DNA from: Pyrocephalus nanus
Lineage: Eukaryota; Chordata; Aves; Passeriformes; Tyrannidae
Length of the DNA stretch: 64,000 bases
Assembly: GCA_038380795.1 (NCBI GenBank)
Contig: CM076266.1
Coordinates: forward strand, 15,722,145 to 15,786,144
Direction of reading: 5' to 3'
Every line of letters begins with the position of its first letter. The first letter of the stretch is position 1. Made by a program: the position numbers and the translations under genes. Positions 51,896-63,512 of the stretch are shown here, one piece after another. The notes under the pieces are model-generated. The model was not told the DNA's origin and did no database searches. It saw only the letters and a program-made list of their open reading frames with translations.

Positions 51896-54800
51896 TAGCA
51901 GTCCAGCTTCAGGCAGAGTCGACCTCATGGCAAGGAAATTCCCAACTTTCAAAAGCCTGTCAGATTGCGTTTCCTTTTTGCATTCTTTCATAGAAGTATA
52001 TGGGTGACATGCCTGGCTGTCCCAGTAACATATGTCTATGCCTTCCCATCTTCAGCAAAGAGTGATGGCATTTCCAGCATAAGGCAGAACTGCAGCAACT
52101 TCTGCCTAAACTAACATTTAATTTCCTTGCTACAGTTCACTTCTATTGTCATCACTTTCATGCCTCTAATTAACTTGCATCTGTTTCGTGTTTGAAGTTT
52201 GTAACACTTGCCCACTTTGGCTACAGTAGTTTATAACCCAACGCTAAACATATGTTTATGTTTACTGCACACAGCTCTGAATTTTAGCTTTGACTTAGCA
52301 TTGTATCAGTTCGCTATAGCACTAATGGAGAGCCTCTGAGACCGGGCTGCAGCCTTTTGTGACAATAAATTGGGGAATCATTTGGAGAAGGTTGAAGGGA
52401 GGTGGCCAGTGGGGACGTGCCTGGCCTGACATCCAGAGGTGTTGAGCACTTGCCACCCACCCTGTAACCACTGGGATTTTTAACACCTCCAAACATGAAA
52501 CCACAACAGCTTTCAGCAAAACTGTCATCTGGATCTCAAAGAAGAGGCTTAAATCCTTTGCCATTTTCGCTCCAGAGGCCCTCAGCACATCCCACCTACC
52601 TATAAACTAACTGGCCATTGGCTTTGTATTGGGGCTAATGAGTTCTTGAAAAGGATTTCAGATGGCCAAGAGGGAGGGGGGCTGTGCAATGTACCATATT
52701 ACATTACATGTATAATGTATAGCATATTGCTAAGTAATACTTAACACCTGCTGTAGCTGCAAGGTAACAGGCTGGTGTTCTGGCACCAGATGATGTGAAT
52801 ATTAAGGTCCAGTTGGCCATTCAGACCAGTTGTACATGCATTAGCATCAGCAAAGCTTCTTCTGTTTTCCACCAGAGATGATAAATCATGCCAACATCTG
52901 GGTGAAGTAAGTACACCACCTCTCCATAGCTGGAGCCATTAAAGTGATGCCTAGATAAATGTGTTTATTTTTCATACAGATAACAGGATGCTCCTTAGAG
53001 CTAATAAGTATTTGCTTTCCCTTGCATTGCTATTATTTCCCTCACTGAGAACTGTAATTAACATCATTGATCATTTGTGTAGTTTGCCTTCTAATCTTTT
53101 TTTGTGCTATGGTCGACTGAAACTGCAATGTGCATTACGTCAATAAAGGAAAAATTATGTTTGATGTCTGCTTTTACACTGGACTGATCTACCTGGGAGC
53201 TGTGCATAAGCTGTTCCTGTGACACACCACAACACATTACAGTGCACCTCCAATTTAAAACGGACAAAACTACCCTTCCTCCTAAGATTATCACCAAACA
53301 CTTGAATTAGCTGCTTCCACTTCTCTCATGGTTTCTTGATGGGGATAGACAGCCACATCCTGAGGTTCTTTCTGGAGCAAGTTTCTATCACCAATCCAAA
53401 GGGCAGGCGACAGAACTGAGGGTGAAAGGACCTTCCTCTCACTCTCCCTCTACACAAACACTCCTCTCAAGAGGTGGTTTCAGACAGGACATTTTCTTCA
53501 AAAATGTGATCTCTGTCTGACAATTGAAAACATCAAAAGATTCTTCCTGTTATTGACTATGTATAGCGAGGATTAAATAAAGCCACTGCCATGACACATA
53601 AGGACATGCCCAGTCACAGCACTGAGAGGCAGAGATCGGTGCTGTCTCGCTGGAGACAATGTCACAAAGCTGGTTTGCAGCAACTCATATCTGACCAAGC
53701 ATCTCCAGGGCTGCTGTTCTTCCTGTTTGGGAGAAAGGATCAGTTTACAACCAAATACGGTCATCCTTTTTTTTTTCAGACAGCCAGAGCTATACAAAGA
53801 GTAGATTTACAATAATAAAATTTGTGCAGTAAATAGGCCTGGAAAGTAAAATACTCTGCACAGTTTGGGGTTTTTTTCTGGTTTCCATACACCCATATAG
53901 GTGTGAGCACACACTGAGAGGCACACCGTGAAGAGTCTCTGCTTTCCAAAGGGTCTCTGAGGAGAAAAGCCATCCCTGTTATGAGAGCCACTGCAGAAGG
54001 ACCTCAGCACCCACCAAGTCTGGCTGTAAAGGATGTCAGCTCCTTCAACATCCCTGTGCAGAAAGGGCCATTATTAGAGGCCAACCAGGCCAGTCATGGC
54101 ATCACCTAATCAAGGACAATCCAACCCAAAACAACAAAGCTTCCCCTCTATACCTGGCTGAGTGTGCCTCACACCTGAGCTGCTTTTCAGTAAGAAGCAA
54201 GCTGAAAAAAGAATCACTCCAGGTTTTGCTACATCCACCTGCATTATTTCCTAGACTACTAGAAATCTGGAATGGGAAAGACTCCTTATTTCTTTTGTTT
54301 TGCTTTTCTCTCATCTTGTTGGATAGGAAACACTCAGCCTCTTCCCTAATTTGGCATAAATTTAATTCACCTACTCTCAAACCTTCAGAGTGGAGAAGAA
54401 TCCATTAAGTTCATTTCCATTTGTTCTAGCAACAAATCAGTATATGGAGACATGGAGAAAATAATTTGAATTACTTTTTCCATTATCTAGTTCTCACTTC
54501 CTGCCGTTTCCCATTTTACTACCCTGGCTTCTTTATTCTCCTTGCACCCAGCCCATAGCAATTATCTCGATATCTAGGAAAAACCATTAGGTTTTAAGAT
54601 CTCAGGCTCCATTTTGACAAAGGCTTTGTGATCCAGAGACACTAAGGGGAGAGGATTAAACTTCCATCTGTTTGCCTTGAGGGGGCAAAGCAGAGAAATC
54701 AGAGAGAGGTTTCAAAAGATGCTCGCGTGATAACACTGCACGCTCACTAGACAGGAAAGTATCAGGTAAGACATATCTGCCTGGGAGTCATCCCAGCCAC

Positions 54801-55005
54801 CAACCGAAACAAGTTCTTAAAAATTCACTTTATACACAGCAGGCTGGAAAGATTCCTTCAGGTCCCTTTCTCCAGAGTGCCTAATTGCCTCTCTAGACCT
54901 GTGCCATCTGCAACTGCAATTTTTTGGACATCAGTGAGAAAGTGGCTTGATCCTGCATGCTGCTGAAGCTTGAACTGAAGCACCAGTGTATCTATGTCCA
55001 GGGGG
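51896..55005. other. Unique non-coding sequence, no gene recognised
   Basis: No gene supported. AT-rich in most parts; open frames are all under 93 codons. A 20-base stretch near 52,700 can form a small 7-bp hairpin. Nothing else was seen. Confidence 0.7.
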
Positions 55006-55069
55006 AGTAGAGCGATCCCATGGAGGAGCAATCCCATGGAGGAGCGATCCCATGGAGGAGCAATCCCAT
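55006..55069. repeat. 16-bp minisatellite, four units
   Basis: The unit GGAGGAGCRATCCCAT repeats at 55,022-55,037, 55,038-55,053 and 55,054-55,069, with a diverged first unit (13/16) at 55,006-55,021. The variable base alternates G, A, G, A, which suggests duplication of a 32-bp dimer. The unit length is not a multiple of three, so the repetitive translations here are artefacts. Confidence 0.9.
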
Positions 55070-56166
55070 GCCTTCTAATAGGTAAGCATCCCACTGCACA
55101 GGCAGGGCAGCACCTGGCCCTGCAGCACCCCAATCCTGAGGCCGCTGGCCCTAAGGAGAGGGAGTGTAGGAGCCATTGCAGTCTGGCCCCTGCACCTCAG
55201 GCTGGCACTGACCTTTCTGGGGACAGAGCTGAGTGGGGCTGTGACTCATCAGTCTCGTCTCCCTCACCAGTGGCTGATGACTAATTGTATTTAGTCCCAT
55301 TCTTCATGTTTTGGGGAGAACAAACATAAACAGACTTAGCAGTAATTGTCGCTATGTCTCTACTGTTTCCTCCCCTAGCTGAGTAGGGGTTTTCCCACAT
55401 GCTCATAATGTTAAAGCAGCATTTTAAGTAATTTTTCTTGCTTTTAAGAAGTAGTGTGAACATGTCTTGAGTGGTGGGAAAAGAAAGAAGGAAACTTTAA
55501 AGAATAATTTCTGATTTGGTGCACACTCTGGAGAAAAGTTTCTCTAATCTGTCTGCAGAAGAGGGCTGGTCCGCTCTGGGCACCAAGTACTGCCACAATG
55601 CAAAGCAGATTGCTTCCCAGTGCCCTGGAGGAGTCCGGATTGGCTCTGGAAAAATCAGCTGTAAAGATTGCTTCTCCAAGGACATGGCCCAGAAACATGG
55701 TGCCCTTGGAAACAGGTCGCCTGGGAGGAACATCGAGCATCTCAAAGGCTTATCTGGAGAAGCAGCTCCCGTCACACACCCTTACATACTTACCCACACA
55801 ACTATAGTTCCTTGCACGCACTTGTACATATGCAGGTATCACTGCACATAGATAAATTTGGTGGGAATCTGCTGCTCGTGTCTGGAATGGACCTGAAAAG
55901 TCCTTGAGAGGTTAAGTCTTCTCCCTAGCTGGAGACCATAAGGTTGGCCAGAGGAAGCAGGCAGAAGAGCAAACAGTGAGTGTGTGGTCAACTGGACAAG
56001 GCACTCACATAACTCAGGTTCTATTGGATATACTGTTAATTATACAAAACCAAAACAATTTGTATAGTACCAAAATACAAATTAATTACATAATCATAAT
56101 TCCCAGCCAGAAGAATAAAATGATTTTTTTACAAGCTCTATGAACACATCTTTTTACATATTTTAG
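55070..56166. other. Unique non-coding sequence, no firm gene
   Basis: Nothing is supported with confidence. An open frame at 55,516-55,851 (plus, 111 codons) has moderately coding-like codons but overlaps other frames and has no recognisable domain. If the exon candidate just downstream is real, an upstream exon might lie here, but I cannot point to one. Confidence 0.55.
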
Positions 56167-56169
56167 AAA

Positions 56170-56361
56170 ATGTATAACCCAAAGCTCAGCAAGTCGGACG
56201 CTTTCCTGAGAGAGGAGACCTTTGGTCAAGCTTTCACTTATGCAATACCCAGAGGACTGTTTAGTGACAGCAATGGCAGTGACAGTGACAGTGCCCTGCA
56301 AGGCAATCTGACCCAGACTGGCCCTGAGCACAGACTGCCAGCCTCTGCAGCCTGCAGTTAG
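56170..56361 (+). CDS. Candidate terminal coding exon of an unknown gene (weak)
   Basis: The sequence TTTTTACATATTTTAG just upstream resembles a splice acceptor, and the ATG lies three bases after it. The 63-residue frame begins MYNPKLSKSDAFLREETFG, contains a serine/aspartate run (SDSNGSDSDS) from three CAGTGA units, and ends at a TAG. Codon choice (AAG, CTC, AGC, GAC, CTG, GAG) is more coding-like than in nearby chance frames. An AATAAA lies about 490 bases downstream. I do not recognise the protein and see no convincing upstream exon, so a chance frame remains the more likely explanation. Confidence 0.18.
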   Translation: MYNPKLSKSDAFLREETFGQAFTYAIPRGLFSDSNGSDSDSALQGNLTQTGPEHRLPASAACS

Positions 56362-56852
56362 GTGTTTAATTCAAGGTTTGAGCTTATCTCTGTGTTTTGT
56401 CTGCAAGCTGGCCTGTTTAAGGAGCTGAAATCTTGCTGCCTGTGTTGTGCCTGTGTTGTGCACCTAATGGCTCCCACTGGCTCCCATTGTGCAGCTGCCT
56501 CTGGTGATGGCTTTGTCCCTTCTTGGAGCTGGGAGCTTTGTGGGGGGTGATGGCTGCTGCAGTGCCCATGAAGCACGAAGGACCATGAGGCCCAAACTCA
56601 CCTGTTCCACATGCTGTGTAATGCAGCATCACTGTAATTGAGTTCAACCCCAGACACTTTCTTATGTTGGCTGCAGCCATCTCATTAGGCCCTTGCCAGG
56701 TGCAGTCATCCACAGGCTGCAACAAAAGCCAGTCCTTCATACTCCGCAGGAATACTGAAAGCAACTCATCCATGTCGTATTACAGTGCTGTGATGAATTC
56801 ATCTGTTGCTTTTTCTGTTAATTTTGTATAACATACATGGATATTTTCAGGC
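56362..56852. other. Unique sequence, possible 3' UTR
   Basis: About 490 bases between the candidate stop codon and an AATAAA signal. It would be the 3' untranslated region if the upstream exon were real. No repeat or structure stands out, and chance frames occur on both strands. Confidence 0.3.
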
Positions 56853-56858
56853 AATAAA
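56853..56858 (+). terminator. Polyadenylation-signal-like AATAAA
   Basis: AATAAA is followed by T-rich and TG-containing sequence (GATTTTTGCATGTTCTG) within 30 bases, the usual layout of a vertebrate poly-A site. The hexamer is frequent by chance in AT-rich DNA, so this only supports the upstream exon weakly. Confidence 0.25.
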
Positions 56859-57396
56859 ATAGATTTTTGCATGTTCTGAGCTTCCCTTTGTGCCAAATTC
56901 TTCTACCCTGGTCCAGACAAAAACTCCCAGTGACTTTCTCTGCCTATACTCCACTGTCCTGTTCTGAAACCTCATGTTTCATGGCTCATAATCTCCAACT
57001 ACTTCTGTTCAAGTGTACCAGACTTTTAGAGAGCTGTTGATAAAACAAACAAAAATCAAGGAAAAATGTACTTAGAATCTATAAGTCCAGGTTGGTAAAA
57101 GTGAGGAAAATGTCTAGCTGTGGAGGAAATCAATGAGATAAGATACTTAAGTAAAGACGGGGAACCATTGCTGTACATTGCATTTCTGATTCACTCAATC
57201 ATCTAGGTAGCAGATCCCTGTAATCTTGCTGTCGGATGTTTCTATCAAATGAAGCTGTGACAAAAACCCACTGAAAGCATCCCCAGCTGTGCCTAAATAC
57301 ACACTAGGACATCTGTCCTGCAGCAGCACTTTCCTCAACAGCAGACGACTCAGGCAGCCCAATACTGGCAACTACATACTTACAGATTTGTCATAT
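56859..57396. other. Unique non-coding sequence
   Basis: No gene or repeat seen. The part from about 57,120 onward is compositionally complex and leads into the hairpin and motif cluster. Confidence 0.65.
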
Positions 57397-57454
57397 GTAT
57401 TGAAATACTCTGGAAACTATTTGTGAGCAAACAGTTCCCAGAGTATTTCATTAC
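57397..57454. repeat. 58-nt near-perfect hairpin (candidate small-RNA precursor or palindromic element)
   Basis: Two 22-base arms, 57,397-57,418 and 57,433-57,454, pair at 20 of 22 positions, with the exact core TGAAATACTCTGG facing CCAGAGTATTTCA. After one A-C mismatch the stem continues TTTG/CAAA and closes on a four-base TGAG loop. Overall 24 of 27 positions pair, with three isolated single-base mismatches and no bulges. Regular stems with scattered mismatches are typical of microRNA precursors, though a four-base loop is unusually small and the total is short. A miniature palindromic DNA transposon relic is the main alternative. The strand of any transcript is unknown because both strands fold similarly. 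Confidence 0.75.
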
Positions 57455-57610
57455 TCATTACTTTGCAAATTGCTCATGAATGATCAAATATTAATATGCA
57501 GATAGGGTGTGGTACCAGAAGGGATCCACGGTTTTGATAAGAGATTAGCCGTGTTCAGCGGGCACCCGGTCGGTGCTGTACTTGGGACCGTGACACCAGG
57601 CTCAGCCATT
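57455..57610. promoter_or_regulatory. Motif-dense segment beside the hairpin, candidate enhancer
   Basis: Directly after the hairpin lie TTTGCAAAT (57,462-57,470, POU-octamer-like), TGATCAAA, a perfect ATATTAATAT palindrome (57,488-57,497), a GATAAG motif near 57,536, and then a cluster of about six CpGs around 57,530-57,590. Such mixtures are common in vertebrate developmental enhancers, but motif presence alone proves nothing. Confidence 0.25.
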
Positions 57611-58495
57611 GCCATTTAAAACCAGGAAATGTCATTGAATATTTGGCCATGTATTGAAGATTACTGGAGCATTATAACCTGCTTGCTAAGATGCTCACAG
57701 GAGAAAGTGAAACACCTCCCATGCACGTGGAGAGACGCTCTGTGTGGGGAGCTGCTGAAGCCCTCGGGCGGCGGGTGCACTGGCTCCAGCACGTGTGCAG
57801 CCCCAAGGTGGAGCAGACTGTTTTTCTGATACCATGTACGTAAGGCTCCACCCAAGCCTCCCTGTGTAAATAAAAAATAAAGTCAAATTATGCCAGTAAA
57901 GAGTGGATTACACTGGTCACTGGGAGTGCTTGTGTATGTTCAGCCATAACCTACGATAAGGTGCTTGCCATAAAATTCCTCCTGCAGGCTGCAGCTCTCC
58001 TGGAAGCTGCAAGATGCCAGCAGAACCACCGGTGTTTTGTTTCAGCCGGTGGGGACAGCAAGGGGGGCACTGAGGAATGGGTCAGAGACCCAGCAGACTG
58101 CACAAGTCCCTGGGGGCAATGGGGGGGTCTGTCTCTCTTGCAGGAGAAAGACAGGAGTGCTGATTGCCACCAGCAGATATAAGGGGACGAAGTTAATTTC
58201 AAAGAGGTAAAGGGTGACAACCTTTCTACAGACAAAATTATCCTGCAGCTAGTAAGGCACAGCAGCAATCGGGACAGATAACAGAGCATGTAATGAAGGC
58301 AGAGATTACAGAAATCCACAACCAATCCCTCCTGCAGCAAAAAGCTGCTGTAAAGCAATTTTGACCCAACCTATAAACACAACTACAAATGTTATGCTTT
58401 GGTGCACAATGTTTTTAAAAGAAAAAACCATATGACAAGATTCATTTGCATTTTAATAAATAAATAAAACTCTGAGCAGGTCCCAACTGTGGTGC

Positions 58496-58573
58496 ATTTT
58501 TTTACAAACTAAAAAAAAATAAAAAAAAGAAAAAAATTTATTTCTGTAATCTGTTGATGCAGAAAAAAAAAAA
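58496..58573. repeat. A-rich low-complexity stretch
   Basis: Several runs of seven to twelve A separated by short complex sequence. It follows a perfect POU octamer (ATTTGCAT, 58,444-58,451) that is probably coincidental. Confidence 0.8.
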
Positions 58574-61500
58574 TCTCTTTGCAGCTTCTGATATAAAAGC
58601 TTCATGAAAAATCACTTCTAAGAGAGTGTCCGTTATACTTTCTATTTATGAAGAGGAAGACCCTAGTGTTTGGACCTGTCCAATCCTGAGAGGGATTAGT
58701 AGTAGGGTAGTAGTCAGTGGAGGCTGGCAGAGGCTTGCACTGCTCACCCACTTCAGAGCCCATCATGAGGGAACCATGCTCCTATCTGCTCTCCCACTAC
58801 TAAACAGGCAGGTGCAATTAGGTTGAAAGAAACATAATTGTGGCCGTCCCTACAGTCCCCTAGGGAAAAAAAAAATCAAATAAGGGAAAGGTTATTGCGG
58901 ACTGATAACAACTAGGGAGGCTGGGAACGGTACCTGTTGCCAGGGAGAGTTTGCTCCAGCACAGGCAGGGCCCCCTGCACCTCTGGCCTTGCTGGGAAAG
59001 GCATCCAGGGGAAGGAGAGCCTGTGTGGAGCACTGACATGAGATGAGGAGTTGAGGAGAGATTGCAGCCAGCAGGGCCAGGGCCCTGATAGTCAGGGAGT
59101 GAGATTTGAGGAGGGGGTTTTGTGGAAAAAACATGTGTTCATCTAATTAAAACCTTCATCATCATGAAGTGTATGTGAAAGAGGGGGATCATGGCTGAGC
59201 ACACAGCTTTGGCCACTTGGTAGACTTCAAGAGCTGGTTTTCTGCAGGCTTAGCAATCATGCTGTGATTTCTTGTGGGTAAAAGCATAGAAGATTTTAGG
59301 TGATGGAGACGTTTTGCAGAGAGATGTAGAAAAGAGCAATCCTGCCAGCAACCACACTGCTGCACAAACGTCCGTGCTGCTGTACTTGCTGCTTTGTGCC
59401 GCCCTTGCTTGTGCCATGAGCACGCTCCAGAGTGAGTCCAGGGCTCCTGCATGGAGGTGCAAGAGGGTGGAAATGCTTCACCTCATGTCTCTGGAAATCA
59501 GTCATGTGAAGTCATGTCTTGGCCTGGGACTCACATGCCAGTGAGGCGCCCGTAAGCACAGGGCAGGGGATGGTCTGGATTTGCTGGGGGGCATTGCTTT
59601 GTGTTTGTGAGGCTAAACCAGGCATGACTTCAAAACCTGCAAACCATGACCCTTCCTGAGCACAGTCTCAATGTGCAGTGAAGCCAGCCCAGCACCCTTG
59701 AGCCGTTCTCTTCCCCTTTGTGCTGTCGGGGTGCTCTTTCCTACACCGCCTGTGGAAAGAGCAAGCTGCAGCCTAGGACAAGGCTCCTGAGCCAGGTGAG
59801 ATGCCACTATAACAAACACACATCCACAGTAATTTGGACCCTGAATTGTGTCCAGCATGGGTTGTGTCCAGCTCCCCCACTGCTAGCCACAGCCAGGGCA
59901 GCCAGGGAAAACACCAACTCGATGGCCACCAGTGGTGTGACCGAACACTGGCATTAACTCTCAGCCTCCACAATGCTTCAGCAAAGCCAAAGCCACAGCA
60001 GGAGTGGATCCCCCAGAGCCTGCTGCAGCCCCCCCAGCAACAGGCCCACTGCGAGTGCAGGTACCCAGCAGAGCCCAGCAAAGCCCTGCCAGCAGCTGGG
60101 ACAAAACAGCCCCTGGGACTGGAGTGAATTATGCACATCCGTAAGTATTTGCAGGATAGAGGCCTTAGTTCGCTGGGTTAAAATACCAGAACAATATAGA
60201 ACACCTCCGCCTCTGGAACCCACTGCACTTCATAAAAATGCTGGGGACCCTGCTGGAGCTAAGCCATTGTCGATAGCCATAAAAAATTGGTTAATAAATC
60301 TTCTTCCATTGATGAAATAGCTACTTCACAGCCAGAACTAAACAAATTGAGCATTTCAAAGCAACCTGCTTGACACAAGCCCTGATTTGCACACCAATAG
60401 AAGCATCCCCAGCCTGGGCAGGACCCTGAGCCTGCACTGTTCCTCCCTCCCTGTTGTCACAGCCAAGTGCCAGGAGGAGATTTAGTGCACCAATATTTTC
60501 CTCCCCAGTGACAGGAAAGGGATTTACATCTGCAACCCTCAGGCCTTTGGAGTGAAATGATCCCAAAAGCAGAGACTAGACTGGCACACAGTGGGCACAC
60601 TACCCCACCAGCACTGCTGGGGTGATGGCCCCCTGGAGCCTCTTGAAGATAAATGCCATAAGTTTATCACTGTGCTGCTTCTACCTTTTTTTGGTTTAAA
60701 AATAAAAATGTAAAAATAAATGTTGAGAGGAAGGCAAATGCTCATTGCCTTGCTGCTGCACTGAAAGTTTAATCTAATAGGTAAAAAAGCAATTACAGAA
60801 GAGGCTCCACTCTTGACAAGCTGTCACAAGTCAGTATTTTTCAAATGCAGTTGACAGCCAAGGGGAGTGAAATAATACATATAACTCATTTTTCCCAACT
60901 GGACAGCCATTGATATATTTAGGTAGTGTGATAACTAGAAAGAGAGAAATACTGTAACATTTCAGTTCTAATAAAGTCTTTTAAAAAACTGAATCACCCT
61001 AAATTCATGCCGATGTGGTTTTTTAGGAAGTCAGGGCTGACTTCTTTTCCCTCCTGCCTATGGGAAGAGAGCAGAGCTGGGCTGGGCGGGGGCAGGACCT
61101 GTGTCCAAGAACAAATATTTATTCAGTGAAAAGTTGCATCTAAACATTGATGTTTCAACAGAACTTACTATTTGCTTAACTAAATGTTATAGATTTGCCT
61201 AGAGATTCACAGTGGGGAATAAAACCCACATTTTTAGGCCCTTTTAGCAAGAATGGATGACTTTGAAAAATTTAGGATTTGCTCATCATTGTTTCCAAGC
61301 CATGTGATTTGGGGATAGATTTCCTGTTAAATTGTTAGGATTTGGGTTTGCAAGACAGGTGTTTGGCATTTCTAACTCCCTGCTCCCTTTAGTAGACATC
61401 AAACTGAGCATTAATCTGCTGCGGTCTTGAAAGTTCAAGTCAAGGTGGTTTTTGTTTTGCTTTTCCCCCTGAAGGTCAGTTCAGGATTGAATCCTTTTGT

Positions 61501-62445
61501 CAAGGTTGGCTGGAGAGCAGAAGGCTCTGTTAATCTGCAGGCACTGCGGCTCCCTCCTGGCTTCCTTCCCTTGCAGTTTGTTTTACTTCAGGATTCACCC
61601 CCTGGGATTGTAAAGGCTGCAGATGAGGGTTAGAGGTGAAACAAAGAAAACGAGGTTGGTTGTTTATTTAGAGGGAGCCAAAATTCATAATGTTGGAGAC
61701 ACTGGGTCCCTCCCAAGAGATAACTGTAATTTTACAGCACCTCTCAATTTTTTTTTTCCCATAAATAAATTACAATGACAGATCCAAAACACCACTTCCC
61801 CAAGTAACTCCTAGAACCAAAACAAGGAAGAGTTTTTTCCTGCAAAGTGACCAGACACTGGAACAAAACAAACATGCTTCCAGTGACCTCCATATGGGAA
61901 AGCATCTGGAAAAAGAAATTAAGGCAATTTTGCCTCCTTCAGAGACCTTCTTCTTTTATTCACTCAACTTGTGCCTCATTATGGTGGGGTCTTTTTTGAC
62001 AGTAGATAATTTTTTCCTTGGTAAATCTTTTTTGCTTGGTAGATAATCTTCTTATCTCCTTCCCTCCCAGTAAGAAGGCCAAATTTTGCTTTCATTTTTT
62101 TCCACTATGGAACCCCACTGACTAGAAGCCAACAGGCACATCCCATACCACACAGGCAGCCTGGCAATATATTTTCTCTCTTCATACTTTAACAATCACA
62201 ACAGCACCAAGGAAAGGTGCAGATGCATCCATTACACCTAAGAAAAAACCTTAATCTTTTCCCAGGCTTTTTTGGGTGTTTGCCCTCCAGGGCATCATCC
62301 ATTTGCAAGGAGATCCCTGGATTTACAACAGAACAAGTGGTTGTGCAACAACAAAAACTGGATTCCGGGGTCCTGATAAGAGAAGACAAGCATCCTGCGA
62401 CCAGAGCCTGACCAGTCACCCCACTGCTAATCTGGGTGAATCAGC

Positions 62446-62453
62446 TGACGTCA
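62446..62453. promoter_or_regulatory. Consensus CRE-type site overlapping an E-box
   Basis: TCAGCTGACGTCA holds a CAGCTG E-box (62,442-62,447) sharing two bases with a perfect TGACGTCA. This is only a motif match; binding is unproven. Confidence 0.3.
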
Positions 62454-63464
62454 GTGGTTTTATGTTAAACACACACTGGGGTGAAAAATGAGAGTCACGC
62501 TCAGCTCCGGCAGCCCAGTTCCAGAGCTCTGCTACCAGAAGTGGCTGCTTACTTTCAAGCTCTCTGCACAGCCTGTAATCACTCAGTATTGAAACCAGAT
62601 TTACAAGCTCTTTAGAGGAGAAGTTTGTGATTTCCAAAGCAGGCGCATTTGGTATTTCAGAAAAAGGTCAAGCCCCCTGTGGAGTAAGGGGTTTTTAATA
62701 GAATCAGTTCAGCAGGAGTTAAGAGGAGACATACCAACCCAGCAGCTTGCAAAGCCAGGAGAGGCAGAGACATAAGAAAAGCCACAGACATTACTGTTTT
62801 GAGGAAAGAATCGGAGAAAGAGAGAGGCACTGGGTATACTAAATCGTGGACATTTGACTTCATTTATTCCAATCCGAGAGACTTTCTCAGCTGGAAATAG
62901 AAAGGGCTGCCCTTCTCGCACTCCCAGGCTTGCAGGAGTTTCAAAGAAAGGATCGTTTGTTATTGTCTGCAGGGGAAATCTGAGAGTGCATAGCACAATG
63001 GCAAATCCAGGCTCTTAACTCAAATGCATTTAAATGGATAGCCTTTGCTTACTGTCTCTCGACTTCAGCCTCTGGCCAGGCTCTTCAGCTGTTAATATTT
63101 GTTGTAACACTAGGTTGGGTACAGTGGATGTCTAGGACTTGTTCCATGCTGGTACAGCACCCAAGGGTGGTACAGCAGGGAACATCACCAAGGACCCTCC
63201 TTGTCACAGAAATACAAGTTTTCTGATTGGAAAGCTGGTGTTGCTGAGGTCTGCAGGCTACATAAGCAGCCACTACAGAAATACTAAATGGCAATGCAGC
63301 TGCCTACTGCTTGCTCCGACACCCTTCGACTCTGTAGTTTCAGTGAAAAGATTTGGGGCTCGTTCCATAACTCACAGAGCTGTTGCCAGACAGACACCAG
63401 AGCTCATAACATAGTTTCTTGAATACAGAGGCTTTAAAATAGATTGGAAATCCAGATTTCATAC

Positions 63465-63512
63465 TGTCCTGGTTTCAGCTGGGAGAGAGTTAATTTTCTT
63501 CTTAGTAGTTTA
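63465..63512 (+). mobile_element. Probable 5' edge of an avian LTR element (short fragment)
   Basis: The segment starting 'tgtcctggtttcagctggga' and continuing 'gagttaattttcttcttag' resembles the start of an LTR abundant in bird genomes, opening with the TG expected of an LTR. After about 63,512 the match is lost, so only around 48 bp remain. I cannot assign a family with confidence and see no internal retroviral coding sequence. Confidence 0.5.

Larger units (their letters stand above)
57611..63464. other. Unique non-coding sequence, no gene recognised
   Basis: No gene supported. Open frames reach 135 codons (57,951-58,358, minus) and 121 codons (59,773-60,138, minus), with overlapping counterparts on the other strand. 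GC-rich patches near 59,000 and 59,800-60,100 explain several long chance frames. The segment 62,640-63,000 is compositionally complex and may include conserved non-coding sequence. Confidence 0.65.

Noticed and set aside
58444..58451. Perfect POU octamer ATTTGCAT, with another at 46,993-47,000
   Set aside because: Eight-base matches are expected by chance at this frequency in AT-rich DNA, with no further support.
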